From the NCBI GenBank assembly GCA_024405435.1, contig JAKSOU010000006.1, positions 1-60,045 of the forward strand: a stretch of DNA of 60,045 bases. Direction: 5' to 3'. A program made the position numbers and the translations under genes. Of the stretch, positions 41,134 through 50,015 are shown in pieces. The DNA is from Akkermansia sp. (GTDB taxonomy: Bacteria > Verrucomicrobiota > Verrucomicrobiia > Verrucomicrobiales > Akkermansiaceae). The stretch's first letter is position 1. Every line of letters starts with the position of its first letter. The notes beneath the pieces were generated by a model. That model saw only the letters and a program-made list of their open reading frames with translations. It was not told where the DNA came from and ran no database searches.

Positions 41134-42489
41134 CTACCGTGCGGGTTTGCCGCGGCCGATGTAGAGGAGCGCGGCCAGGAGGACGGCGCAGCAAACGGCC
41201 CGGCAGACGATGTAGGCGGGGTAGGCGCCGCGGGCGGAGTCGAAGCCGGAGGGCAGGAAGCTGCTCCAGAGCGGGTATGGGGCGCCTTCCGGCAGGAAAT
41301 GCAGGCTGTGCATGCAGCTGACGCCTATCACCAGCATGAGCGCCAGCCGCACGCCCATGAACACCACGGGCCGCATGTCCGACTGCGCCTTGCAGCACAG
41401 CCCCATCACCGTGAGGCAGAACAGGGCGGCGTACGTGGACAGCAACCCGCCGCAGGCCGCGGAATCCTCGGTGTCGGTCGCCCACTGGATATCGCCTTGC
41501 ATGAGCTGCCCGGCCCAGGTGTCCACGGGCAGGCTGAGCAGGAAGATCACGACAATCCACAGGGCGGCGCCTGCCAGCCCCGGTGCCTGGAGCAGGCGGG
41601 GGATGCCGGGCACGGCCAATTTGTCGTGCACGGGCATGCGCTCGGCGGGCAGGATGGCCTCCAGCACGGCGGCGTACGCGGAGAGCCCCAGGGCGATGTG
41701 CGCCAGGTCCAGCTGCGCGCCCCACAGCTTGCAGGCGGGGAGGCCGTTCAGGCAGAGCAGGGCCGCCAGCGCCACCGGCACCAGCATCAGCAGGCGCGGC
41801 ACCCAGGATGAATTGACGGATGCCGGCGCGTAGTACCGCTTGCCGATTTCCAGGCACAGCCCCACCACCGTGCAGGCCAGCGCGGCAATGGCGAACCACT
41901 GCACCGGGCTGATGACGGTGGTGCCCAGCTCACCCGTCAGCAGGCTGGGCAGCAGGCCTATCAGGAAGTTCACCAGGAAAAACACCGCGCCCACCAGGAA
42001 GGCGATGCGCAGGATGACATGCAGGCGCCCCGCCAGCATGAACACCGCCGTGCCCACCGCGCCCGCGCCCAGCAGCGTGCAGAGGATGCGCCAGTCGTCC
42101 TCCCCCGTGCCGTGCGCAAGGCGCCACCACACCAGCGGCACGCACAGCAGCGTGAACAGTACGGCCTGCAGCACGCAGGAAGCCCACACGGAGTACACGA
42201 TGCAGCGCGGGCTCAGCGGCGTGAGCATCAGGAAGTTGGTGCTCTTCACCATGGTGTCCGCCCGCACCACGGCGTACGCGCGGTAGGGAATCCAGCCGAT
42301 GAGGATGAAGCCCAGGATGGCGAAGACGTAGCCGGTGTTGGTGGCGGCGGTGTCCATGTTGAGCGTCTGCACCATCCAGGATCCCGCCAGCGCCAGCAGC
42401 ATGACCGTGACATGCGGCAGGGTGCGCGCGGCCTGCCGCCATTCCTTCACGATGACGGCGGGTATGAAGTCTGAGGGGTGCCTATTCAT
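41134..42489 (-). CDS. ABC-2 type transporter permease
   Basis: A 451-residue membrane protein with about 12 hydrophobic segments in two groups. It begins with a short cytoplasmic piece (FIPAVIVKEWRQAARTLPHV) typical of ABC-2/ABC-type exporter permeases. It overlaps the ATP-binding gene by 8 bases, so the two form an export system. The substrate is unknown; such pairs move lipids, polysaccharides, gliding-motor parts or antibiotics. It is last in a minus-strand run that starts with an RRM protein. Confidence 0.78.
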   Translation of the reverse strand: MNRHPSDFIPAVIVKEWRQAARTLPHVTVMLLALAGSWMVQTLNMDTAATNTGYVFAILGFILIGWIPYRAYAVVRADTMVKSTNFLMLTPLSPRCIVYSVWASCVLQAVLFTLLCVPLVWWRLAHGTGEDDWRILCTLLGAGAVGTAVFMLAGRLHVILRIAFLVGAVFFLVNFLIGLLPSLLTGELGTTVISPVQWFAIAALACTVVGLCLEIGKRYYAPASVNSSWVPRLLMLVPVALAALLCLNGLPACKLWGAQLDLAHIALGLSAYAAVLEAILPAERMPVHDKLAVPGIPRLLQAPGLAGAALWIVVIFLLSLPVDTWAGQLMQGDIQWATDTEDSAACGGLLSTYAALFCLTVMGLCCKAQSDMRPVVFMGVRLALMLVIGVSCMHSLHFLPEGAPYPLWSSFLPSGFDSARGAYPAYIVCRAVCCAVLLAALLYIGRGKPAR

Positions 42490-43423
42490 GGTGCTGCTTC
42501 AGGACATTGACGAAAGTCTCCTCCAGCTTTTGGGTGCGGCGGTGGAAATCGGTGATGAGGTGAGCGGCGCTCAGGCGGCGCAGCTCCAGGGCCAGCGCCT
42601 CGTCGCCCTCCGTGGTGAAGCGCGCGGCCAGCATGCCGCCGGGCAGCTCCGCCACGTCCTGCCAGGCGGCGCTTGCGCGCAGCTCCGCGGCCAGGGCGGG
42701 GGCGTCAGCGGCGTGCATCTGCATGCGCGCGCCGCCCTCCCGCTGCGCCAGCTGCTCCTGTGAGCCCTGTGAGATGACCTTGCCGTGGTCCATGAAGATC
42801 ATGAAATCGCACATCTCGGCCAGCTCGGTGAGGATGTGCGAGCTGATGAGCAGGGTCTTGCCCTGGCGGCGCAAATCCGCCACCAGCCGTTTGAGCTCCA
42901 CGCGCGCCTGCGGGTCCAGCCCGGCCGCCGGCTCGTCCATCACCAGCAGCTGCGGGTTGCCCACCAGCATGCGCGCCAGCAGGATTTTCTGGGTCTGCCC
43001 CTTGGAGAGCGCGTTCACCTGGCGCTTGGCCAGGTCCGCCACGCCGCAGAACTCCAGCACGCGGCGCACCTCGCCCACGCGGGTGTCGCCGGTCAGCCCG
43101 TAGGCGCGGGCGTAGAAATCCATGAACTCCAGCACCGTGGTGTGGGCGGGCGGCGCGAAGGAATCCGGCATCCAGCCGAGCTCTCGGCGCACCTTCACGG
43201 GTTCCGCCACCACATCCGTGCCCTTGTAGGTGATGCTGCCGCTGTCCGGGGTGTCCAGCGTGGTGAGCATGCGCATGATGGTGGTCTTTCCGGCGCCGTT
43301 GGCGCCGATGAGCCCGGCTGACTGCCCCGGCGCCAGGCAGAAGCTCACGCCGTCCACGGCCTTCACGGCGCCGAAGTGGCGCACGAGGTCGCGCACGGTC
43401 AGGATGGCGGGTGGTTCCGGCAT
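42482..43423 (-). CDS. ABC transporter ATP-binding protein
   Basis: A 313-residue nucleotide-binding subunit of the CcmA/NatA-type exporter group. Walker A GANGAGKTTI (about 38-47), Q-loop DSFAP, signature LSKGQTQKILLARML and Walker B LLVMDEPAAG are in order, followed by the H-loop ISSHIL. A C-terminal regulatory extension of about 90 residues follows, as in many ABC-2 partners. It works with the overlapping permease gene and lies 24 bases after yggS. Confidence 0.92.
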   Translation of the reverse strand: MPEPPAILTVRDLVRHFGAVKAVDGVSFCLAPGQSAGLIGANGAGKTTIMRMLTTLDTPDSGSITYKGTDVVAEPVKVRRELGWMPDSFAPPAHTTVLEFMDFYARAYGLTGDTRVGEVRRVLEFCGVADLAKRQVNALSKGQTQKILLARMLVGNPQLLVMDEPAAGLDPQARVELKRLVADLRRQGKTLLISSHILTELAEMCDFMIFMDHGKVISQGSQEQLAQREGGARMQMHAADAPALAAELRASAAWQDVAELPGGMLAARFTTEGDEALALELRRLSAAHLITDFHRRTQKLEETFVNVLKQHHE

Positions 43424-43447
43424 GGGAGAGGGGGAAAGGGGTGGAAT

Positions 43448-44143
43448 TCAGTGTGCGAGGTAGGTTCGCTTGCCGAAGATGGCGGAGCCCACGCGCACGA
43501 TGGTGGCGCCTTCCTCCACCGCCACGGGGAAATCATGGCTCATGCCCATGGAGAGCTCCGGCAGCGCCAGCGGGCCGAGCGAGCGCAGCCTTTCCGCCAG
43601 CCCGCGCAGGGCGGCGAACGCGGGGCGCGCGCCCTCCGGGTCCTCCGTGGGCGCGGGGATGCACATCAGCCCGCGGATGTCCAGGTGGGGCAGGGCGGTG
43701 AGCGCGGACCAGTCATCCAGCAGCCCCTGCGGGGTGAAGCCGTGCTTGCTTTCCTCCGCGTCCACGTTCACCTCCAGCAGGATGCGCGCGGTGGTGCCCA
43801 GCTCACCCGCGATGCGGGAGATGCATTCCGCCAGGTGCAGGGAATCCACGGCCTCGATGAGCGCGAACCCCTGCTCCAGGGCCTTGCGCACCTTGTTGCG
43901 CTGCAGCGGGCCGATGAGGTGCCACGTGCAGTCCGCCGGCATCTCCGGCATCTTGGCCAGAGCCTCCTGCAGGCGGTTCTCCCCGAACGCCCGCTGGCCG
44001 TCGCGGTACGCCTGCATGATGTCCTCCACGGGGAAGGTCTTGCTCACCGCCAGCAGCTGCACGCTGCCGGCCGGGCGCCCCGCGCGCCGCTCCGCCGCGG
44101 CGATGGCGGCGCGTATCTCCGCCAGTTGGTCCTGGATGTACAT
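43448..44143 (-). CDS. yggS: YggS family PLP-homeostasis protein
   Basis: A 231-residue pyridoxal-5'-phosphate-binding protein of the YggS/PROSC (alanine racemase fold type III) family, which balances free PLP in the cytoplasm and shows no known catalysis. Diagnostic stretches are LLAVSKTFP with the PLP-binding Lys, FGENRLQEALAKM, WHLIGPLQRNK, LLEVNVDAEESKHGF, LSMGMSHDF and RVGSAIFGKR. Length is normal. It sits between an RRM gene with a terminator and the ABC transporter pair. Confidence 0.95.
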   Translation of the reverse strand: MYIQDQLAEIRAAIAAAERRAGRPAGSVQLLAVSKTFPVEDIMQAYRDGQRAFGENRLQEALAKMPEMPADCTWHLIGPLQRNKVRKALEQGFALIEAVDSLHLAECISRIAGELGTTARILLEVNVDAEESKHGFTPQGLLDDWSALTALPHLDIRGLMCIPAPTEDPEGARPAFAALRGLAERLRSLGPLALPELSMGMSHDFPVAVEEGATIVRVGSAIFGKRTYLAH

Positions 44144-44167
44144 GGGTGTGGGGAAAGGGGAAAGTGA

Positions 44168-44203
44168 GAAAAAATCCCCCGGCGCCCTTGCGAACGCCGG
44201 GGG
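44168..44203 (-). terminator. Intrinsic terminator after the RRM gene
   Basis: On the minus strand, stem CCCCCGGCG / CGCCGGGGG (44176-44203, 10-base loop) is followed by ATTTTTT. It separates the RRM gene from yggS. Confidence 0.88.
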
Positions 44204-44216
44204 TGGTTGGTAATGG

Positions 44217-45035
44217 TTACTGCTGCTGCTCTGCGGGCGGCTCCGTCACTTCCACGGAAACGCCGCTCTGCGGGGCGAAGTTCACCTCCACCACGGGCTC
44301 CGCGGCGGGGGCGGGGGCCTCAACAGGCTGCTCCGCGGGTGCGGGGGCCTCTGCGGGCTGCTCGGCCGGGGCCTCCGCGGGTGCATCCTGCTTCTGTTCG
44401 GCGGGTTGCTCCGCAGGCTTCTCGCCCTCCGCGGGGCGCTCGTTGGCGGCGCGAACCAGCAGCTCGCGGCCCATGAACGGCTGCCCGTGCAGCACGTCCA
44501 CCGCGCGTTGCGCGTCCTCCTGGCGCCGCATCTCCACAAACCCGAATCCCTTGCTCTTGAAGGTGTGGGAATTGTAGACGATTTCCACCTTGCGAACATC
44601 GCCGAAGCCCTTGAACAGGTCCTCGATTTCCGATTCGGTCGCCTCGAAGGAGAGGTTGCCGACGTAGACGCGCCCGTTCTGGACCGGCTTGTTGTTGAGC
44701 TTGCGCTCGCGGCGGGGCTTGTCCTTCTTGGGAGCGGCGGCGGGGTTTCCGCCCTTGTTGTTGTTGCTGCGGGGCTTGGCGATGCGGACCTTCTGGGGAG
44801 GTTTCGGCTTGCTTTCGCCCTGCTGGTTGTTGTTCTTCCTTTGCTTCTTGCTTCCCTCGTTGCCCTTCTTCTTCCCGAAACCGAAGAAATTGAGCACCTT
44901 GTCAACAAACGAGGCCGAGCTCTCCTTCGGTTCTTCCGGGCGGGGCATACGGTGGCGGGAACCATAACTCCTGCGGTTCTTGTGGCGTCGACGCGCCCCT
45001 TGGCCGTCTCTGCCCTGCGTGTAATGTTCTGCCAT
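44217..45035 (-). CDS. RNA-binding protein with one RRM domain
   Basis: A 272-residue protein. A basic, Gln/Asn/Lys-rich N-terminal region (about 1-115) is followed by one RRM (about 120-200) with RNP2 VYVGNL and RNP1 KGFGFVEM, and a low-complexity Pro/Ala/Glu/Gln tail (PAEQPAEAPAPAEQP and repeats). Bacterial RRM proteins of this kind bind single-stranded RNA and often respond to cold or growth phase; the target is unknown. The start ATG 45035 fits the typical MAEHY... N-terminus. The predicted leader is about 120 nt and carries a 9-bp inverted repeat just before the gene, which allows RNA-level feedback. Confidence 0.87.
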   Translation of the reverse strand: MAEHYTQGRDGQGARRRHKNRRSYGSRHRMPRPEEPKESSASFVDKVLNFFGFGKKKGNEGSKKQRKNNNQQGESKPKPPQKVRIAKPRSNNNKGGNPAAAPKKDKPRRERKLNNKPVQNGRVYVGNLSFEATESEIEDLFKGFGDVRKVEIVYNSHTFKSKGFGFVEMRRQEDAQRAVDVLHGQPFMGRELLVRAANERPAEGEKPAEQPAEQKQDAPAEAPAEQPAEAPAPAEQPVEAPAPAAEPVVEVNFAPQSGVSVEVTEPPAEQQQ

Positions 45036-45052
45036 TTCGTATGATTTTGTTG

Positions 45053-45102
45053 AATGCGGCCGTGGAGCCCGCCCGGGTGGCGAAACGGCGCCGGGCCGCA
45101 TT
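45053..45102 (-). promoter_or_regulatory. Leader stem-loop before the RRM gene
   Basis: Perfect 9-bp inverted repeat AATGCGGCC / GGCCGCATT (45053-45061, 45094-45102) with a GC-rich 32-base interior, ending 18 nt before the ATG. Confidence 0.55.
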
Positions 45103-45164
45103 GTTGGTCGGGAAAGTGCGCCGCCTGTGGTTCATAACTGCGGCAAGTACACTTTTCCGCGGGC

Positions 45165-45194
45165 ATTCTACCGCATGGCACCACCCCTTGGCAA
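45165..45194 (-). promoter_or_regulatory. Promoter of the RRM gene
   Basis: Minus strand: TTGCCA (45189-45194), 18-nt spacer, TAGAAT (45165-45170). Predicted leader about 123 nt, the longest confident one here. Confidence 0.6.
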
Positions 45195-45235
45195 GCCAAA
45201 AAGTGGACCCATCCGGCAATTTGTGCTGCAAACCG

Positions 45236-46231
45236 CTAAATTGCAACGCCTTCCACGCACCTGGGGCACATCTGCACCCAGTGGCCGGGGGAGATTTCCC
45301 GCATGGGGGGGCGGGAGGTTAGTTCCGCGGGGTCCACGCCCAGGCGCTGGCAGAAGCGGCAGCCCTGCACGTGCTCCCCCAGGGCGGCCACGTTTCCGGG
45401 GATGGCGGGCAGGCGGCTCTTGCGCGCGTACCCCGCCCGCGGCATGGATGCCAGCAGCGCGCGCGTGTACGCATGCACCGGGTGCGCGAAAAGCTCCGCC
45501 GCATCCGCCACCTCCACCAGCCGCCCCGCGTACATCACCGCCACGCGGTCGCAGTTCTGCGCCACCACCCCCAAATCATGCGTGATGAGCAGGGTGGCCG
45601 TGCCGTCCTCCCGCTGCAGGTCGCGCAGCAGCTCCAGCACCTGGGCCTGCACGGTGACATCCAGCGCGGTGGTGGGCTCGTCTGCAATCACGAGTTCCGG
45701 GCGGCAGGCGATGGCGATGGCGATGACCACGCGCTGGCGCATGCCGCCGGAGAGGGAGCCGGGGTATTCCAGGGCGCGCCGCTCTGCGGCGGGGATGCGC
45801 ACGCGCTCCAGCAGGCGGATGCTTTCCCGCCACGCCTCCTCCTCATCCATGCCGCGGTGCAGCATGAGGGTTTCCGCAATCTGGGCGCCGATGGTGTGCA
45901 CGGGGTTGAGGGCCGTCATGGGCTCCTGGAAAACCACGCCGATGCCGCCGCCGCGGAGCTCCTGCAGGCGGCGCGGCGGCATTTGCAGAACATCTTCCCC
46001 GTTGAAGAGCACGCGCCCGCACAGGATGCGCCCCGCCGGTTGCGGCAGCAGGCGCACCAGGCTCATGGCGGTCACGCTCTTGCCGCAGCCGCTCTCACCC
46101 ACTATGCCCACGCACTTGCCGCGCGGTACGGTGAGCGATACATCGTCCACGGCGGTGAACAGGCCGTCCTCCTGTTCAAAGGCGGCGGTGAGGTTGTGCA
46201 CCTCAAGCACGTTTTCGGGTTTCTGGTTCAT
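45236..46231 (-). CDS. Oligopeptide ABC transporter ATP-binding protein (OppD/DppD/YejF-type)
   Basis: A 331-residue ATPase of a peptide importer. Walker A GESGCGKSVT, signature LSGGMRQRVVIA, Walker B LVIADEPTTALD and H-loop LLITHDLG are intact. The C-terminal extension has GCRFCQRLG and MCPRC, the four-cysteine pattern of OppD-type subunits that can hold an Fe-S cluster. YejF in E. coli has two such domains fused; here only one is present, so the transporter may use a homodimer or a second ATPase encoded elsewhere. Its ATG overlaps the stop of the binding-protein gene by 4 bases. Confidence 0.9.
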   Translation of the reverse strand: MNQKPENVLEVHNLTAAFEQEDGLFTAVDDVSLTVPRGKCVGIVGESGCGKSVTAMSLVRLLPQPAGRILCGRVLFNGEDVLQMPPRRLQELRGGGIGVVFQEPMTALNPVHTIGAQIAETLMLHRGMDEEEAWRESIRLLERVRIPAAERRALEYPGSLSGGMRQRVVIAIAIACRPELVIADEPTTALDVTVQAQVLELLRDLQREDGTATLLITHDLGVVAQNCDRVAVMYAGRLVEVADAAELFAHPVHAYTRALLASMPRAGYARKSRLPAIPGNVAALGEHVQGCRFCQRLGVDPAELTSRPPMREISPGHWVQMCPRCVEGVAI

Positions 46232-48414
46232 GGCTGTGTCTCCGCGGGCAGGGGGATGATGATTTCCTGTTCCGGGAAGGAGCCGCCGTGGTGGCGGGCT
46301 CTCAGGGTTTCGCGCTTCACGTCTTCGTCCACCCAGTACAGGTGGCTGTCCAGCGGGTCGTAGTATCGCGGCGGGCAGAAGCGGCACTGCGGCTCGTCCG
46401 GCCAGCGCAGCCAGCGCCACTGCGCGTAGCGCCAGTACGAGGAGGTCCATCCCGGCACCCAGGCCGCGGTATCGGCAATGAGCTGCTGCACGCGGTGCTG
46501 CGCGGCCACGGCCTCCTCCTCGGTGGCGGCGTTTTGTGCGGCGGTGATGGCGCGGTCCAGCGCGGGTTCCGCGGTGCCGGTGATGTTGTTGGTGCCGGTG
46601 ACGGGCGTGCCGTCCGCGCGGCAGGCGTGGGTGGAGAGGAAGTAGGATGAGGCGTCCGGCAGCGGCGGCGGGAAGGACCAGGACCAGATGGCCGCGCTGT
46701 ACTGCCGCTCCTTCACCTTCTGGTAGAACACGGTGTCGTCCATCTGCTCCAGGCGCAGGTCCAGCCCGCAGGCGGCGGCATCCTGGCGCAGGGTGTTCAT
46801 GCAGTTGGCGTACTGGGGGTCGATGCGCGAGCTGACCACCACCTGCAGGCGCGTGCCGTCCGGCTTGCAGAGGATGCCGTCCTTGCCCTTCCGGGTGAAC
46901 CCGGCGCGCGCGAAGTGCTCCCGCGCCAGCCGCGGGGAGTACGGCAGCGCCTGGATGGTGGAGTCCGTGTACTTGCCGAACCCGCGGAAGTACGACCCCG
47001 CGCGGTCGAAATCCCCGCGCAGGATGGTGTCGATGACGTGGCGGATGTTGAGCGCGTGGTGGAACCCGAGGCGCACCTCGCGGTCCGCGAAGGGCGGGCG
47101 CGTGCAGTTGAGGTGGAATCCGAAGCTGTTGCGCGGCCAGATGTTGCTGAAGTGCACGCGCTGGATGAACCCGCGGCGCACGGCGTCTATCTCCAGCCCC
47201 TCGTACCAGAAGTCGGCGTCGCGCGCGGAGAAGGCATCGATCTCGCCCACGCGGAAGAGCTCCTGGATTTTGGAGGGCTCGTTGATGAAGGCGTAGGAGA
47301 TGCGGTCCACATTGCAGGAGTGGCGCGTGTACCGGCGCCCGGCGGCCCACCAGTCCTGCACGCGGCGCAGCACCAGGCTGTGGCCCATCACCAGCTCCGC
47401 GGGCGCCGGGGTGTAGGCCCCGGTGGTGGGCGCCGCGCGCCACTGGTAGCGCGTGGGGTAGTCCGGCCCGAACTCCGCGTAGAACGCCGTGCAGTCCGCC
47501 GCAACGGCCGCGAAGTGCGGCGCGTACGGGCGGGGCGCGGCCAGGGTGACGGACACCAGCTGGTTGCCGTAGATGGTGATGTGGGAGAAGTTGTTGAGGT
47601 ACTCGCCCTTGGCGACGCTGTCCACGCAGTGTGGGGAGGTGCGCACGAAGAGGGCGGTGAGGATATCGCGCGCGGTGAGCTTGCGGCCGTTGGAGAAGCG
47701 CGCCGCCACATCGATGTGGAAGAACACCGTGCGCCCGTCCTCCGCCACGGCCCAGCGGTCCGCGGTGCCGGGGATGATGCGGCCCGTGCCGGGGTGGATG
47801 CGCACCAGCGGCAGGGAGATGTCGTCGTACAGGTAGCGGCGCACGGCGTTGTTGCTGCCGGGGCCGAGGGGGCGCAGCGTGTCCGGGAAGGATTTCTGCA
47901 GCGCGAGCCGCAGGGTGCCGCCCTTGGTGGCGCGCGGGCTGCCCAGCTCCGGCTCGTCCGCGCCGTTCTGCCAGGTCAGGTCCCACGGTATGTCGTTCAT
48001 GGAGCGGTAGGTCAGGTAGTCTCCCTCGCCGCGGCGCTGCAGCAGGGCGCACACGCCCTGCGCCGCCGTGAGCGCGCGCACCTGCGCCGCGGCGTATGCG
48101 GGGCCCAGGGGCAGGGGGGTGGCGCAGGCGTTCAGGGCCTCCGCCATCTCCGCGCCCTGCGTTTCCAGCTGGCGGTCGATGTACTGCCGCACCTCCGCGT
48201 TCCAGCGCTCCGCGAAATCGGCGGGGAAGCTCTCCGGCATGCGCCAGGCGCGCATGCAGTCCGGCACATCGCGCGACCGCGCGAAGGGCAGCGGCATGGA
48301 GCTTTCCGGCGGCGCCTGCCACTCCGCGCCGCTGCGCGCCGCCTTCCCGCACCCGCAGGGCAGGAGCGGTACCAGCGCCCACAGCAGGGCGGTCATGCAG
48401 GTGCGCCTATCCAT
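46228..48414 (-). CDS. Peptide ABC transporter substrate-binding lipoprotein (YejA/DppA-like)
   Basis: A 728-residue extracytoplasmic binding protein of SBP family 5. The signal ends LLPCGC, a lipobox, so it is probably lipid-anchored. After a unique segment of about 170 residues comes the SBP_bac_5 fold: GGTLRLALQKSFPDTLRP, RWAVAEDGRTVFFHIDVAARFSNG and VRLGFHHALNIRHVIDTILRG are standard landmarks. The layout agrees best with YejA-type members, which bind microcin-C-like or short peptides. It overlaps the permease gene before it and the ATPase gene after it. Confidence 0.85.
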   Translation of the reverse strand: MDRRTCMTALLWALVPLLPCGCGKAARSGAEWQAPPESSMPLPFARSRDVPDCMRAWRMPESFPADFAERWNAEVRQYIDRQLETQGAEMAEALNACATPLPLGPAYAAAQVRALTAAQGVCALLQRRGEGDYLTYRSMNDIPWDLTWQNGADEPELGSPRATKGGTLRLALQKSFPDTLRPLGPGSNNAVRRYLYDDISLPLVRIHPGTGRIIPGTADRWAVAEDGRTVFFHIDVAARFSNGRKLTARDILTALFVRTSPHCVDSVAKGEYLNNFSHITIYGNQLVSVTLAAPRPYAPHFAAVAADCTAFYAEFGPDYPTRYQWRAAPTTGAYTPAPAELVMGHSLVLRRVQDWWAAGRRYTRHSCNVDRISYAFINEPSKIQELFRVGEIDAFSARDADFWYEGLEIDAVRRGFIQRVHFSNIWPRNSFGFHLNCTRPPFADREVRLGFHHALNIRHVIDTILRGDFDRAGSYFRGFGKYTDSTIQALPYSPRLAREHFARAGFTRKGKDGILCKPDGTRLQVVVSSRIDPQYANCMNTLRQDAAACGLDLRLEQMDDTVFYQKVKERQYSAAIWSWSFPPPLPDASSYFLSTHACRADGTPVTGTNNITGTAEPALDRAITAAQNAATEEEAVAAQHRVQQLIADTAAWVPGWTSSYWRYAQWRWLRWPDEPQCRFCPPRYYDPLDSHLYWVDEDVKRETLRARHHGGSFPEQEIIIPLPAETQP

Positions 48415-50015
48415 TATTCATAGCGGGTGTGTTGACGCGGGTCGCAGGCCTCCCGCACGGCCTCGCCGATGAATGTGACCAGCAGCAGGACCGTCACCAG
48501 CGCGCAGAACGCGGAGGTCACCACCCACGGGCAGGAGAGCTTCCCCAGGCCGTCGTTGAGCAGGCGCCCCCAGCTGGCGTACGTTTCCGGCAGGCCGAAC
48601 CCCATGTAGTCCAGCGAGGCCAGCGCGAGGATGACCGCGGCCGTGCTGAAGGGAACGAGGGTGACGATGATGCTGACGAGGTTCGGCAGGATGTGGCGGC
48701 GCATGATGTAGAAGGTACCGGCGCCCATGGTGCGGGCGGCGGCCACGAAATCGCGCGTCTTCTCGCGCATGGTGGCGGTGCGGATGAGGTAGGTCATCTG
48801 CATCCACCCGAAGGCGGCCAGCAGCCCCAGCGTGAGCACCAGCCCACGCAGCTCCGCCGGCACCAGGTCCGACAGCACCATCACCACGAACAGGAACGGC
48901 AGCTGGGAGAGAATCTCGATCACGCGCTGCGTGAACAGGTCGAACCGCCCGCCCAGGTAGCCCATGAGCATGCCCAGCGTGAGCCCCACGGCGTAGATGA
49001 GCGGCAGGTAGAGGAGCGCGGCCTTGATGTTCACCTGCAGCCCGCCGTAGAGGTAGGCCAGGATATCCGCGCCCTGGCTGTTGGTGCCCAGTAGGTGGCC
49101 GCCCGTGAGCGGCGGCGCGGGGTGGTAGTGCACGCGGCGGAAATCCGCGGGCGCGGTGGCCTGCAGGAAATCCCGCGCCTCCCCGGCGCCGCTGTAGTGT
49201 TCCTCCAGCAGGCTGCCGTCCCGGTGGCGCGCGGCGTACACGTCGGTGCCGTCGGGCATCCATCCCTGGGTGAATCCGTCCGGCCTGCCGTTGCGGAAGC
49301 GCTGGCGCAGGTGCATGGCGCCGTTGAGGTGGAAGCGGCAGGCCAGGCCGTTGTACAGGGTGGAGCCGTCCGGCTCGTGCAGCAGGCCGTCGCGGAACAC
49401 GAGCGGCTCCTGCGGGAAGGGCGCGGCATCCATGGTGGGCGAGAACGGCACGGGCGGCATCACCACGCACTGCGGGGCGCCGGGGGCTCCCTGCTCCGCC
49501 GCCTGCTTCAGCTTGCGGTAGTCCGCCTCCGCCAGGCCGGCCGCGCCCTGCACGCCGAAACGTGAACCGGGCACCACCGCGCGCGTGAAGGCGGGGAAAC
49601 ACCACCCGCCGTTGTACTTCACGGCCAGCGCGCGGTGCCCCACCAGGCACTGGTCCAGCGCCGCCAGCACCACAATGCCCAGCAGGAGCAGCAGGGAGAC
49701 GTACCCGCGCCGCATGCCGCGGAACCGCCGCCAGCGCCGCTCCCGCTGCGGGCTGGGCCGCACGGCCCCCGCGCGGCGGCACAGCAGGTACACCCCGCAC
49801 GCCGCAAGCGCCAGCATGCACAGCCAGCCGAACCAGTGGAACGCGCCGTCCGCCGCCAGCCACGGGCAGCTCTCCGCCGCGCACCGCAGCAGCGGCACCT
49901 CGCGGCTGGCCGTGAACGGCCAGGAGACCGTGGGCAGCAGACCGCCGCACAGCTCCGCCCACCCGCCGGCAACCGCCGCCAGGATGAGCGCCAGCGCTGC
50001 CGGGGTCCTCTTCAT
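48414..50015 (-). CDS. YejE-type peptide ABC permease with a MORN-like insertion
   Basis: A 533-residue inner-membrane permease, about 190 residues longer than E. coli YejE. The N-terminus adds a TM region (1-80). The YejE-like part begins with RRFRGMRRGYVSLLLLLG and the periplasmic VKYNGGWCFP, which match the family closely. A segment of about 90 residues (203-295) is inserted just where YejE has its short loop; it contains MORN_2-like repeats (YNGLACRFHLNGAM, RFRNGRPDGFTQGWMPDGTD, HRDGSLLEEHY). The permease core follows (LLGTNSQGADILAYLYGG; EAA loop RTMGAGTFYIMRRHILPN). It pairs with the YejB-like permease. Confidence 0.85.
   Translation of the reverse strand: MKRTPAALALILAAVAGGWAELCGGLLPTVSWPFTASREVPLLRCAAESCPWLAADGAFHWFGWLCMLALAACGVYLLCRRAGAVRPSPQRERRWRRFRGMRRGYVSLLLLLGIVVLAALDQCLVGHRALAVKYNGGWCFPAFTRAVVPGSRFGVQGAAGLAEADYRKLKQAAEQGAPGAPQCVVMPPVPFSPTMDAAPFPQEPLVFRDGLLHEPDGSTLYNGLACRFHLNGAMHLRQRFRNGRPDGFTQGWMPDGTDVYAARHRDGSLLEEHYSGAGEARDFLQATAPADFRRVHYHPAPPLTGGHLLGTNSQGADILAYLYGGLQVNIKAALLYLPLIYAVGLTLGMLMGYLGGRFDLFTQRVIEILSQLPFLFVVMVLSDLVPAELRGLVLTLGLLAAFGWMQMTYLIRTATMREKTRDFVAAARTMGAGTFYIMRRHILPNLVSIIVTLVPFSTAAVILALASLDYMGFGLPETYASWGRLLNDGLGKLSCPWVVTSAFCALVTVLLLVTFIGEAVREACDPRQHTRYE

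Noticed and set aside
45236..48382. A 1048-residue frame suggesting a fusion upstream of the peptide-transporter ATPase
   Set aside because: Only the part from 46231 downwards is protein-like. The upstream part is a shifted frame of the binding-protein gene, which has its own clear lipobox and SBP motifs.
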